Shown here piece by piece: positions 55,646 to 64,000 of a stretch of DNA of 64,000 nucleotides. A program made the position numbers and the translations under genes. Under the pieces are notes generated by a model that searched no databases, had not been told where the DNA came from, and saw only the letters and a program-made list of their open reading frames with translations. Position 1 is the stretch's first letter; the number at the start of each line of letters is the position of its first letter. The stretch is from positions 62,001 to 126,000 of the forward strand of contig NZ_NUUX01000002.1 in NCBI RefSeq assembly GCF_002564465.1. Reading direction: 5' to 3'. Source of the DNA: Bacillus sp. AFS088145 (lineage in GTDB: Bacteria; Bacillota; Bacilli; Bacillales; Bacillaceae_G).

Positions 55646-56314
55646 TTACTCTACTGTCCAGTCAATCGGTTCTAGTTGAAGTTCTACTAGTTTTTGGTTA
55701 ATTTGTGAAAATGGTTTACTTCCAAAGAATCCTCTACTAGCTGACAATGGACTTGGATGATGTGATTTTAATATCACGTGTTGGTTACTCGTAATCAATT
55801 CTTCTTTAGCTTGAGCATGTTTACCCCATAAAACAAAAATAACCGGACGATCTTGCTTATTTAACTCGGATAAGATCGTATTCGTAAATAGTTCCCACCC
55901 TTTATTTTTGTGGGAATTTGGTTCCCCTTCCCGAACAGTTAAAACAGTATTTAATAATAAAATCCCCTGCTTCGCCCACTTAATTAAATAACCGCTCGTT
56001 GGTATTTCTAACCCTAAATCGCTATTTAACTCTTTATAAATATTTCTTAAAGAAGGAGGTATTTTTACTCCCGGTAATACTGAAAAACTTAACCCATGCG
56101 CTTGACCTGGCTGATGATAAGGATCTTGTCCAATAATCACAACTTTACAATCTTCATATGAACACTCGTTTAAAGCCTGAAATAAATGCTCTTTGGCAGG
56201 GTATATTGTTTGTTCCTTGTATTCTTTTTCAAGAAATTGCAATAAATCTTTAAAATACGGTTTTTCAAACTCTGGTTTTAATTTTTCTCTCCAATTTGAT
56301 GATAGTTGAAGCAA
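55646..56314 (-). CDS. ung: Uracil-DNA glycosylase
   Basis: Family 1 UDG removing uracil from DNA. Catalytic Asp in VVIIGQDPYHQPGQAHGLSFSV, uracil-binding region LLLNTVLTVREGEPNSHKNKGWE and the His-containing insertion loop LKSHHPSPLSASRGFFG are all present. 222 residues. Start is TTG with GGTGG seven bases upstream. It closes the part of the window that follows the B. subtilis order. Confidence 0.96.
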   Translation of the reverse strand: MLQLSSNWREKLKPEFEKPYFKDLLQFLEKEYKEQTIYPAKEHLFQALNECSYEDCKVVIIGQDPYHQPGQAHGLSFSVLPGVKIPPSLRNIYKELNSDLGLEIPTSGYLIKWAKQGILLLNTVLTVREGEPNSHKNKGWELFTNTILSELNKQDRPVIFVLWGKHAQAKEELITSNQHVILKSHHPSPLSASRGFFGSKPFSQINQKLVELQLEPIDWTVE

Positions 56315-56390
56315 TGAAATACCACCTTTCCTGACGAAATTTCCCGAGAAATAGCTCTGTTTTGTTGTTTCTTGTCGTTGTTCGCGATTT

Positions 56391-57374
56391 TTAATAGATT
56401 ACTTGAATTAGCAAAATTGCGATGATGATTTGAAAACCTACGATGCTTAATGCATAAAGTGAAAGTGACTTCCCTTGTTTAATGATCATTTTTAGATTTA
56501 CATTTAAACCTATTGCGGCAAGTGCAATAATTTCAAATAAGTGACTGGTCTTATTTGAAATATTCGCAGCCCAACCTGGTAGCAATCCTAAACTATAAAA
56601 AACACAAAGGATGACAAATCCAATTACATACCAAGGAAATTGAATTTTTACTTTTTCAATAGATTCCTCTGCTATGTGTCTTCTTTTTATAGTCGACAAG
56701 CTAAAAACTACAAAAACTAAAAAAACTACTCGAATCAGTTTAAATAAAGTAGCATAATTCTTTACTTCATCATTCACTAAACTACCACTAGCAACTACTT
56801 GTCCTACTGATTGTAATGTACTTCCGATAAGTGCAGAGGTCGGCAATATTTCTGAGTGATATAATACAGATGCTATTAAAGGCAGAATAAACATTAAGAC
56901 TGTTCCCATCATATTTACAAGTGTGACAGCCAGTCCCTTTTCTTCTTGAGTGGCTTGTATAGCTGGGGCTGTTGCGCCAATTGCTGACGAACCGCAAACT
57001 GCATTTCCACTTGCCATTAAATAGCTAAAATTCAAACCAAAGCCTAATTTTTCACCTAGCCAAATCGTAAAAATGATGACTAAACACATTTGTGTCACGA
57101 TTAACAAAATTCCTTTTAATCCTAGTAGGTTAATCATTTGAATGCTGATCGTTGCTCCTAATAAACATATTGAGACCTCTAATAATTTACTTTCTGCAAA
57201 CTTTCTACCGCCTTCAAAATAAGACTTTAAGTGTACTGTATTACCGACAATCAACCCGATTAAGATTGAAAATGTAGCTGCTCCAACCGGCAATATATAA
57301 GAAAGTGTTTCACTAATAAGTGCAATTAAAAGGCAAAGAACTACCCCCGGAATAGCTTTATAAATATTCCCCAT
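56391..57374 (-). CDS. YeiH/UPF0324 family putative sulfate exporter
   Basis: 327-residue membrane protein with about ten helices. The segments GLIVGNTVHLKS, ASGNAVCGSSAIGATAPAIQA and AAIGLNVNLKMIIKQG are hallmarks of the YeiH/PSE family, annotated as putative sulfate or sulfonate exporters; the substrate is not experimentally fixed. ATG 57374 is six bases after GGAG, while the frame start (TTG 57386) overlaps it. No regulator (LysR-type is common for this family) lies beside it. Confidence 0.85.
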   Translation of the reverse strand: MGNIYKAIPGVVLCLLIALISETLSYILPVGAATFSILIGLIVGNTVHLKSYFEGGRKFAESKLLEVSICLLGATISIQMINLLGLKGILLIVTQMCLVIIFTIWLGEKLGFGLNFSYLMASGNAVCGSSAIGATAPAIQATQEEKGLAVTLVNMMGTVLMFILPLIASVLYHSEILPTSALIGSTLQSVGQVVASGSLVNDEVKNYATLFKLIRVVFLVFVVFSLSTIKRRHIAEESIEKVKIQFPWYVIGFVILCVFYSLGLLPGWAANISNKTSHLFEIIALAAIGLNVNLKMIIKQGKSLSLYALSIVGFQIIIAILLIQVIY

Positions 57375-57435
57375 TTTATTCTCCAAGCTTTCATAAAAAT
57401 ATTATTCTATCTATGAATATTATGTAACGAAAAAA

Positions 57436-57464
57436 GAAATTCGACAAGATTCTTGTCGAATTTC
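57436..57464 (-). terminator. Terminator of the GT2 glycosyltransferase gene
   Basis: GAAATTCGACAAGA and TCTTGTCGAATTTC are exact 14-bp complements around a single base; the minus strand continues TTTTTTCG. Confidence 0.9.
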
Positions 57465-57486
57465 CAAATTTATCAAATCGTAAAAT

Positions 57487-58413
57487 TTAATTTTCATCAT
57501 AGCTTGAAGCCTCAATAATGTATTGGGGTCTTCTTTTGGTTTCGTAATAGATCTTACCTAAATATTCGCCTAAAACTCCAATCATCAAGATTTGAACTCC
57601 GCCAAATAACATAATGAAATTGGAAATGGTATATAAACCAGGAATTCTAATCCCAACTAAAAGAACTTTAAAGCTCATCATAATAAAGATTACAATACTT
57701 ATACCCATTAATAGTAATCCGACTTTCGTTAACAACCTCAATGGTCTTGTATTAAAGCACAGTATATATTCAATGGATCTTTTTATCGAATCTAGTCTTT
57801 TTACTTCTGACTCTTTGTTAATGATTCTTGATGTTATTTCATACTCAATCGTTTTTATTTTGTAACCAATCCAGTTAAAAATACCTTTTGAATAGCGGTT
57901 TGATTCAGGCATGCTTAAAATTGCATTTACTACTTTTCTGCTTAACAAACGAAAGTCTGATTCGTTTTGCAAAATATCAGGGTCCACAAATTTTTTAATA
58001 ACCTTCTCAAAAATGCCTTTTTTTGCTTTTTTTAGAACTGAATTCTCTATTTTTTTCGATGCAACTACATGGTTATACCCCTTTTTGTATTCATCCATCA
58101 TCTCTAAAATAACATTCGGTGGATGTACAAAGTTTCCATCCATTAGGATGACTACATCGCCTTTTGCATGTTCAAGTCCAGCACAAATTGCTCCCTCTCT
58201 TCCGAACCGGCGAGTAAACGAGATATATTTCAAATGACTGCTATGATTTGCAACAACTTGAAGTGCTAGTAGTGTATCATCATCACTTCCGTCGTTTATA
58301 TAAATAATTTCATAATCTTCTTTAAGTAACTTTACTGTATTTGATAAATTAACGTGAAATCTCTCAAAATTTTCTCCATTGTTATAGCAATATACAACAA
58401 CTGATAATTTCAT
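57487..58413 (-). CDS. Membrane GT2 glycosyltransferase (CsbB/YkcC-like)
   Basis: 308-residue polyprenyl-phosphate glycosyltransferase. The GT-A domain shows KLSVVVYCYNN, YINDGSDDDTL, RRFGREGAICAGLEHAKGDVVILMDGN (metal site, here DGN rather than the usual DxD/DAD) and ESDFRLLSRKVV; two membrane helices follow near 235-258 and 270-292. Such enzymes load a sugar on undecaprenyl phosphate for cell-wall decoration. In B. subtilis, csbB works with the downstream membrane transferase gene yfhO; no such partner is next to this gene. GTAGGTG lies six bases before ATG 58413. Confidence 0.88.
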   Translation of the reverse strand: MKLSVVVYCYNNGENFERFHVNLSNTVKLLKEDYEIIYINDGSDDDTLLALQVVANHSSHLKYISFTRRFGREGAICAGLEHAKGDVVILMDGNFVHPPNVILEMMDEYKKGYNHVVASKKIENSVLKKAKKGIFEKVIKKFVDPDILQNESDFRLLSRKVVNAILSMPESNRYSKGIFNWIGYKIKTIEYEITSRIINKESEVKRLDSIKRSIEYILCFNTRPLRLLTKVGLLLMGISIVIFIMMSFKVLLVGIRIPGLYTISNFIMLFGGVQILMIGVLGEYLGKIYYETKRRPQYIIEASSYDEN

Positions 58414-58521
58414 ACAAAACACCTACTTCTCCTAAAGCTATGAAGATATAACTTTTATCTATGTTATAGCACTTGGCAAAACAGTTCAATGATTTTTATA
58501 TGAATTTATTTTTTCAAACGA

Positions 58522-60669
58522 CTAATGGATGAGTCTACTCTTCTTGGAAAGATCCGCAATTTTACTTGCTCTATTATTAATAGTTGCTTTAAGAACTACC
58601 CCCACTATGATTGCAATAATGACAAAAAGAACTAGTATTGGAAGGTCCTTATAAATGGTTTCCCAAACGATCCCACCAGTCGCCTCCCTTAATAAGCTTA
58701 ATGCATAGGTAAAAGGCAGAAACGGGTTTATTTTTTGGAAAAATGGCGGAGTTACTTGAATCGGATAAACTCCTCCCGCTCCAGATATTTGGAGAACCAA
58801 AAAGATAATACCGATGCCTTTCCCGATATTACCGAAAACTGAAACAAGCGTATAAACAATAAACGTAAATACAATGCTAATCAATAGTGCAAATAAGATA
58901 AAATAACCTTTACTTGCTGCATAAGTACCTAGTATCAGGAAGTTACCAGTAGTCACTACTAATGTCTGTAATACCCCAATAGTTACAAAGGTCAATAGTC
59001 TTCCAAAATAAACTTCTCTACTTTTATATGGCTTTTCTTCATGAACTTCAGTAGTTAATAACGATACCATTAATAAAGCTCCTACCCATAACGACAATGT
59101 TGTATAAAAAGGGGTCAAGCCTGTACCATAATTCGGTATCGGAAACATTCGCTCCGTTTTTATTTGGATTGGGCTGGAATAAAAGTTGCTTACCTTTTCG
59201 ATATCTGTTCGTAGAAAATTAATTAAATCCTCGATGCTTCCTTTTTCTTTAGCCTTTCTAATCTGATTAGCTATTTGTTTTATTTTCGCTTCAATCATTG
59301 GTAACTCATTTACTAATTGTTGTATATCACCCTTTTTCGTTTCTAATAAATTTGATGTGTCCTGGAGTACATCTTTTATTGTAGGTATACTCGTTTTTGC
59401 ATCAGCCAAAACAGTCTGGGTATTTTTTAATGATTCATTCACTAATCTTGAAGCTTCACTTATTTTTGGCGCTAAATCTTGATCAAAATTTCCAGTTAAA
59501 CTGTTTATTTTGTTATTTATATTTGCCGCGCGCTCATTCATTTTTTGAAGTAAATCATTCGGTAGTCCGTTTCCGCTTTGTATTGCACTTTTTAATTGAG
59601 CATTCTCATTTTGAATCATCATTAAATCTGCTTCTAGATTTTTTAATGAACTAACATCTTTACTAAAATCTGCTGTAGTACCTAAGCTATTAAACGATTG
59701 AAGAACTTGATTTAAAGAAGTAACCATATTTCTTGAATTCGGTAGTACTTTTCCGATATCATTCGATAGCCTCATGGATTCGTCTTGACTAATCGTTTGA
59801 TTCTGTAATTGTGATAATGTACTTTGTATAACTACAGACTGGTTCTGGAGTAGGTTAAGTGTCTCTTTAATAAATGGAGTTGAATCTTGAATTGCTTTGT
59901 TAATTTGATTAAAAAATCCACTTAAACTAGCCGTTAATTTTTCACCGTTTGCTACGATGTTATTAATCAATTCCATGTCTTTTTTTGTAGTTTGAATAGC
60001 GCTTTGTACTTTTTTATAGTCATTTAAGGCTGTATTCACAGTTGTCTTTATTTCGGGTAAATCTTTTTCAAGCTTAAAAACCATTTGCTCAAATTTTTTT
60101 ATTTCAGGTAAATTTGCTTGTAAATCAATCCCTATTTTATTAAACTCCTGCAATACTTCCTTACTTACGGTCTTTTCAAATTTCTTTGTAATCTCACTCG
60201 CAATACCTGTTGCACCTTTTTCAGTATATTTCGGCGCAACAATATTTAGCTTTTCATTAACTTGATAAACTAGTTCAGGTTTTTGAGGATGATCTGTTAA
60301 AACTGTGCTAATTTTAGTTGAAAAATCATTTGGAATTAAAATACTAGCGTAATATTTTCCTTGTTTAACCCCTTCATTTGCGACTTTTTTACTTGTAAAT
60401 CTCCAGCCTAATGAAGGATTTTGTTTTAAAGAATGTATTACTTCGTTTCCGATATTAATTTTATTGTTTAAGACAGTAGCACCACGATCCTCATTTACTA
60501 TTGCGATCTTTAAGCCCTTTGTATTGCCGTACGGATCCCAAGAGGACTTTATATTAAACCATGCATACATTGAGGGCATGATAATTAAGCCAATGATAAT
60601 CATCAATGCGGCCCAATTTGTTACAACTCGCTTTACATCACGTAAATAGATTTCAAATATTGAACTCAC
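58522..60669 (-). CDS. YhgE/Pip family ABC-2-like membrane protein
   Basis: 715-residue protein of the YhgE/Pip type. One N-terminal helix (about 18-38), the YhgE N-domain (GNTKGLKIAIVNEDRGATV), a long extracellular alpha-helical region (about 180-510) and a C-terminal ABC-2-like block of five helices (LWVGALLMVSLLTTEVHE ... LPFTYALSLLREATGG). Homologues are phage-infection proteins or ESX-type secretion accessory factors (YueB/EsaA relatives). It lies directly downstream of an ABC exporter pair, but the exporter terminator stands between them. Confidence 0.88.
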   Translation of the reverse strand: MSSIFEIYLRDVKRVVTNWAALMIIIGLIIMPSMYAWFNIKSSWDPYGNTKGLKIAIVNEDRGATVLNNKINIGNEVIHSLKQNPSLGWRFTSKKVANEGVKQGKYYASILIPNDFSTKISTVLTDHPQKPELVYQVNEKLNIVAPKYTEKGATGIASEITKKFEKTVSKEVLQEFNKIGIDLQANLPEIKKFEQMVFKLEKDLPEIKTTVNTALNDYKKVQSAIQTTKKDMELINNIVANGEKLTASLSGFFNQINKAIQDSTPFIKETLNLLQNQSVVIQSTLSQLQNQTISQDESMRLSNDIGKVLPNSRNMVTSLNQVLQSFNSLGTTADFSKDVSSLKNLEADLMMIQNENAQLKSAIQSGNGLPNDLLQKMNERAANINNKINSLTGNFDQDLAPKISEASRLVNESLKNTQTVLADAKTSIPTIKDVLQDTSNLLETKKGDIQQLVNELPMIEAKIKQIANQIRKAKEKGSIEDLINFLRTDIEKVSNFYSSPIQIKTERMFPIPNYGTGLTPFYTTLSLWVGALLMVSLLTTEVHEEKPYKSREVYFGRLLTFVTIGVLQTLVVTTGNFLILGTYAASKGYFILFALLISIVFTFIVYTLVSVFGNIGKGIGIIFLVLQISGAGGVYPIQVTPPFFQKINPFLPFTYALSLLREATGGIVWETIYKDLPILVLFVIIAIIVGVVLKATINNRASKIADLSKKSRLIH

Positions 60670-60772
60670 CTATAACTCACCTAATCTTAATTTTTAGATA
60701 GTATGCAATAAATACTGCATAACTATTCTTAAAAGCAAGAATGGGAGTTGGGATAAAGAAAAGGGAAAATAA

Positions 60773-60806
60773 AAAAGACTTTCACTAAAATTAGCGAAAG
60801 TCTTTT
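60773..60806 (-). terminator. Terminator of the ABC exporter operon
   Basis: AAAAGACTTTC-CTAA and TTAG-GAAAGTCTTTT form a 15-bp stem with one mismatch around two bases, flanked by T and A runs. Confidence 0.9.
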
Positions 60807-60867
60807 CTGATCAAATACTTTAATTTACTTTGTTTCATCTACATTATTCATTATCTAGTTTCTGCCC

Positions 60868-61965
60868 TTACTCCCATCTAAATGTACGTGCAGCGATTAA
60901 GAAACTTACGACCATCCAGACGCATAACCAGCCGAAATCCGGAAGTAAATCTCCAAATGATGCTCCGACATTCATGATGTCACGCATTGCGGTTGATAAA
61001 TGCGTAATTGGAATTGTCTTTATAATCGGTTGTAAATATTCGGGCATATTATTTATAGGGAAAAATACTCCACCTAAAAACATTAGTGGGAACGAAATGA
61101 AGCCTGCAATTGGTCCAGCACTTTCTGGACTTTTCGCTAAACTTGCTATAATAAATCCAATGCTCATAAATGTTAATGTACCTAATACTACAAACAATAC
61201 TACTAAAAGGAATGATCCTCGAATACTTACGTCGAATCCAAAGTAGCCAATTAGAATGGTTAAGATGGCTTGTAAGCTATTCAATATTAGCCTTGCTGTG
61301 ATTTGTGCGGCAATAAACGTTGAGGCTCTTAATGTGGTGCCTTGCATTCGTCTTAATACACCTCGTTCTCTCCAAGACGCAATTTGACCAGCGACACCAT
61401 TCATATTATTATTCATGATTTGCATTGCAATAATTCCAGGTACTAAAAAGTCTAAATATGAAAGAGTAATTCCAGCTACTCCTTTAAAGTCCGTTACGAT
61501 TTTAGGTGTATACCCTGCCATTTGTTTACTAGCAGCATCAACATATGCTGTAATCGTTGCTATTCCACCTTGAAGCTGGCCTGCATTACTTTCATTATAA
61601 AGTACTTTTATTTGAGCAGGAGCGGATTGTTGTTTGGATGTAACTTGATTTTGAAATCCCTTTTTAATGACGATTACAAAATCGGTTTTACCATCAGATA
61701 ATAATTTCCTAGACTTTAATTCATTTGTTTTTTTATGAATTTTAAGCGACTTTTGTTTCTCTAAAACAGTTGTAATTTGTTTACTTACTTGAGTGTTATC
61801 ATAATCAATTAGGTTTACTGAATAACTAGTTGTATTCCCATCGTTAAACATTAATCCGAAAATAATCATAAAGAAAAAAGGAAATAATAGTGTCCAAATT
61901 AGTGCTTGACGATTACGTACATAAATCCGGAGTTGCGCTAAAGTCAATTGATAATAAGCCTTCAT
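60868..61965 (-). CDS. ABC-2 type transporter permease
   Basis: 365-residue membrane subunit. One N-terminal helix (about 20-40), a large external domain (about 45-170) and five C-terminal helices with the ABC-2 segment GIIAMQIMNNNMNGVAGQIASWRERGVLRRM and the typical ending FPINNMPEYLQPIIKTIPITHLSTAMRDI. The start overlaps the ATPase stop by four bases (ATGA), so both are translated together. The exporter is similar to YhfI/YfiN-like drug or lipid exporters; substrate unknown. Confidence 0.9.
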   Translation of the reverse strand: MKAYYQLTLAQLRIYVRNRQALIWTLLFPFFFMIIFGLMFNDGNTTSYSVNLIDYDNTQVSKQITTVLEKQKSLKIHKKTNELKSRKLLSDGKTDFVIVIKKGFQNQVTSKQQSAPAQIKVLYNESNAGQLQGGIATITAYVDAASKQMAGYTPKIVTDFKGVAGITLSYLDFLVPGIIAMQIMNNNMNGVAGQIASWRERGVLRRMQGTTLRASTFIAAQITARLILNSLQAILTILIGYFGFDVSIRGSFLLVVLFVVLGTLTFMSIGFIIASLAKSPESAGPIAGFISFPLMFLGGVFFPINNMPEYLQPIIKTIPITHLSTAMRDIMNVGASFGDLLPDFGWLCVWMVVSFLIAARTFRWE

Positions 61966-62882
61966 TCTTCACGTAACCCCCTTCCAGTCATATGTAAGAA
62001 TACGTCCTCAAGAGTCGCAGTTCTAGTCGATAAATCTGAAATCGTCATATCTTGTTCTTTTGTATACTCAAGCAAAGCCATTAATGAAGCTTGTAAGTTA
62101 CGAGTATACAATGTTACGAAATCATGGTTAATCACGACATTCATTACATTGTCTAAATGTGCGAACTTTTCTTCTTGCTCTGGTACTTTTGTCTTAAATT
62201 CAATCGCACTCTCTGCAGAAATTGAACTAACTAAATTGTTTGGTGTATCTAGCGCAATTAATTTACCTTTATCCATGATACCAATGCGATCTGCTAGTAC
62301 ATGAGCCTCATCCATATAGTGGGTTGATAAAACGACTGTTTTACCTCGTTGTTTTAGTTTTAAAATGATATCCCACAACGTTCTACGAGCTTGTGGATCA
62401 AGTCCTGTAGTTGGCTCATCTAAAAATATGATTTGAGGATCATGAATTAAGGCTAATGCAATCGCTAATCGCTGCTTTTGTCCTCCTGATAAACCTTTTA
62501 CAAGACTATTTTGTTTTTCAGATAAAAGCATTTCATCAATTAACGGTTGAATCGGGATATGACTTGGATAAAAGCTTGCATACATTTCAATAATTTCCTT
62601 AACCTTTAACAGTTCAAATAATGATGTTGATTGAAGTTGGATTCCAATCTCTTGTTTGATTTTATATGAGTCTTTACCGATCACATGCCCTGCAATAGTA
62701 GCCGTACCTTCATCTGGTTTTCTTAATCCTACAAGCATTTCCATTGTCGTTGATTTACCAGCTCCATTTGGACCGAGTAATCCAAATACCTCACCTTTTC
62801 CAACTTCAAAACTAATTCCATTAACAGCGTAAAAATCCCCATATCTCTTTTTAAGATTTTCAACTTTAATAATTGAGCCCAT
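61962..62882 (-). CDS. ABC transporter ATP-binding protein
   Basis: 306-residue ATPase of the DrrA/CcmA-like group. Walker A GLLGPNGAGKSTT (residues 34-46), Q-loop, signature GLSGGQKQRLAIAL, Walker B QIIFLDEPTTGLD and the switch His in LSTHYMDEAH are all present, plus a C-terminal DUF4162-like extension typical of this group. It energises the permease encoded immediately downstream. The gene is divergent from the acyltransferase gene. Confidence 0.93.
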   Translation of the reverse strand: MGSIIKVENLKKRYGDFYAVNGISFEVGKGEVFGLLGPNGAGKSTTMEMLVGLRKPDEGTATIAGHVIGKDSYKIKQEIGIQLQSTSLFELLKVKEIIEMYASFYPSHIPIQPLIDEMLLSEKQNSLVKGLSGGQKQRLAIALALIHDPQIIFLDEPTTGLDPQARRTLWDIILKLKQRGKTVVLSTHYMDEAHVLADRIGIMDKGKLIALDTPNNLVSSISAESAIEFKTKVPEQEEKFAHLDNVMNVVINHDFVTLYTRNLQASLMALLEYTKEQDMTISDLSTRTATLEDVFLHMTGRGLREE

Positions 62883-63240
62883 GTTTTTCCTTCACCTCGA
62901 CTAATGAAATGATTATTTAAAAAGTGTACTATCTTTTATAATTCAGCCTGCTAAGTATATAATGCAAAACTTAATATATTTGTCGAAAGAACTGATTATT
63001 AATAATTTTTAACGAGAATTTACATTTTCTACCAAAACATTTCCTCCGATGCTACACTTAATATCCATATTTATTTGTAGCATTTATGAAATATTTATTT
63101 ACATTTTATAACTTGATTGTAACGTCCATGTTGTCGCTTTGTAATACTCATCCGTTACAATATGTTGGACATTATTTAAAAAAATTGGCTATGATTTGAA
63201 GTTTTTTGCTTTAAGCGAGCCATAAAAACAAGGTGATAAA
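62883..63240. other. 358-bp divergent region between the ABC operon and the acyltransferase gene
   Basis: AT-rich DNA without a credible coding frame; promoters in both directions are expected, but no operator or strong -35/-10 pair stands out. Confidence 0.5.
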
Positions 63241-64000
63241 ATGAAAATAGAACGTGAAAAATGGTTGGATGTTGCCAAAATGATCGGCATCTTTTTGGTT
63301 GTTTATGGTCATTCTACAGAAGGTCCGAATTCTATTACATTTATTTACTGGTTCCATATGCCTCTATTTTTTATTATTAGTGGCTATTTATTTAAACCGG
63401 TCAATTCAATTAATGAACTCAAATTTTATATCAAAAAACTAACATGTAGATTGCTTGTACCCTACTGTACGTATTTGGTTTTATTTAGTTTATATAACAT
63501 GACAATCGAGGTAATAGACGGAACCATTAACCAATCAAATTTATCAAAAGAAGTCCTATCATTGTTAATTGGTGGTAGATTTATTACTGGAGTCCATGGC
63601 GTATTTTGGTATGTGACATGCTTATTTATTACACAAATATTATTTGCGTTAATCTGTTTATACTTTAAAAAGAATAGTACCCGTCTATTCATCGTAATTG
63701 CTTGCTATTTGCTTGCACATTTTGAAACAATTAAATTAATTCCACAGATTGGTAAAAATACCTTTAATCAAATTTCGATTCCGTGGAATATGGATGTTGC
63801 TCTACTAGCTATTTTCTTTTTAGGATTAGGATTCTTTGCAAAAAAACTGATAGCGTCAATTTCTAACTTCCTTGGAATGTCATGTATTGTGCTTAGCATC
63901 GTTTATATGACCTTATATGAATTGAATAAATTGGACTACCATCTAAGTCTTAAATATTTAAGATATAACCATTTATTTTTAGATGCTTTAATTCCAATAA
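63241..64000 (+). CDS. Acyltransferase family 3 membrane protein (partial)
   Basis: The frame starts with ATG after AAGGTGAT and is still open at the window edge (253 codons seen). The start MKIEREKWLDVAKMIGIFLVVYGHS, with the Asp-x-x-Lys and the conserved His at its end, followed by IYWFHMPLFFIISGYLF, is the signature of the acyltransferase-3 family (OafA/NolL/IcaC). These proteins with about ten helices transfer O-acetyl or succinyl groups to envelope polysaccharides. At least seven helices are visible before the cut. Specific substrate unknown. Confidence 0.88.
   Translation, partial: MKIEREKWLDVAKMIGIFLVVYGHSTEGPNSITFIYWFHMPLFFIISGYLFKPVNSINELKFYIKKLTCRLLVPYCTYLVLFSLYNMTIEVIDGTINQSNLSKEVLSLLIGGRFITGVHGVFWYVTCLFITQILFALICLYFKKNSTRLFIVIACYLLAHFETIKLIPQIGKNTFNQISIPWNMDVALLAIFFLGLGFFAKKLIASISNFLGMSCIVLSIVYMTLYELNKLDYHLSLKYLRYNHLFLDALIPI

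Noticed and set aside
63462-63692. Minus-strand 76-codon frame
   Set aside because: Lies antisense inside the clear acyltransferase gene and has no ribosome binding site.

Overview
This window is an ordinary, largely chromosomal-core stretch of a low-GC, endospore-forming Bacillaceae genome. The gene order tracks the Bacillus subtilis region running from ywlG to ung (ywlG-rpiB-ywlE-mntP-ywlC-ywlB-spoIIR ... prmC-prfA-tdk-rpmE-rho-glpX-murAB-fbaA-spo0F-ywjG-pyrG-rpoE-acdA-fadF-ywjE-uvsE ... argS-ywiB ... speB-speE-pbpG-ywhDCB-ywfO-rsfA-lipL-pta-hemQ-cwlJ-gerQ-ywdK-ywdI-ung). Sporulation genes (spoIIR, spo0F, rsfA, pbpG, cwlJ, gerQ) confirm a spore former. Several traits point away from B. subtilis itself and towards B. 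cereus-like or Gottfriedia-like lineages, which is an inference: a fused isobutyryl-CoA mutase in the fatty-acid operon, a zinc-free type B L31 protein next to rho, and no transaldolase between murAB and fbaA.

Layout. 0.1-5 kb: stress, translation and sporulation genes, all on the minus strand. 5.2-7 kb: two overlapping, paralogous RimK-like ATP-grasp ligases of unknown product. 7.1-19.7 kb: release factor and its methylase, tdk, L31, rho, gluconeogenesis and cell-wall genes, spo0F, CTP synthase and RNA polymerase delta. 19.9-28.3 kb: a fatty-acid/branched acyl-CoA block (icmF, acdA, thiolase, fadF) with a FadR-type operator and a CcpA cre site. 28.5-30.7 kb: cardiolipin synthase-like protein and UvsE. 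31-34.3 kb: sigI-rsgI preceded by a secreted DUF5667 protein that carries a SigI-type promoter. 34.5-37.4 kb: argS, ywiB and a small membrane protein. 37.5-40.7 kb: accessory genes, namely a YfmO/YfmP-like efflux pair and a Fur-box-controlled PepSY membrane protein. 40.8-56.3 kb: polyamine synthesis, PBP, YwhDCB, HD phosphohydrolase, RsfA, LipL, Pta, HemQ, spore germination genes and ung. 56.4-64 kb: accessory envelope genes (YeiH-like transporter, GT2 glycosyltransferase, YhgE/Pip protein, ABC-2 exporter) and an acyltransferase cut by the window end.

Most transcription units end in clear Rho-independent hairpins, which are listed. Several starts were moved downstream of the longest open frame because a good Shine-Dalgarno sequence sits in front of the later codon; TTG starts are frequent (spo0F, rpoE, sigI, pbpG, gerQ, ung, the MerR gene).

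The most interesting signals are: the SigI-promoter/DUF5667/SigI/RsgI module; the tandem ATP-grasp pair; an identical 34-bp hairpin element placed directly after two unrelated genes (argS and ywhB) in the same orientation; two copies of a hairpin repeat family (about 9.2 and 48.3 kb); and the FadR, cre and Fur sites. No rRNA, tRNA, CRISPR, IS element or prophage was seen.
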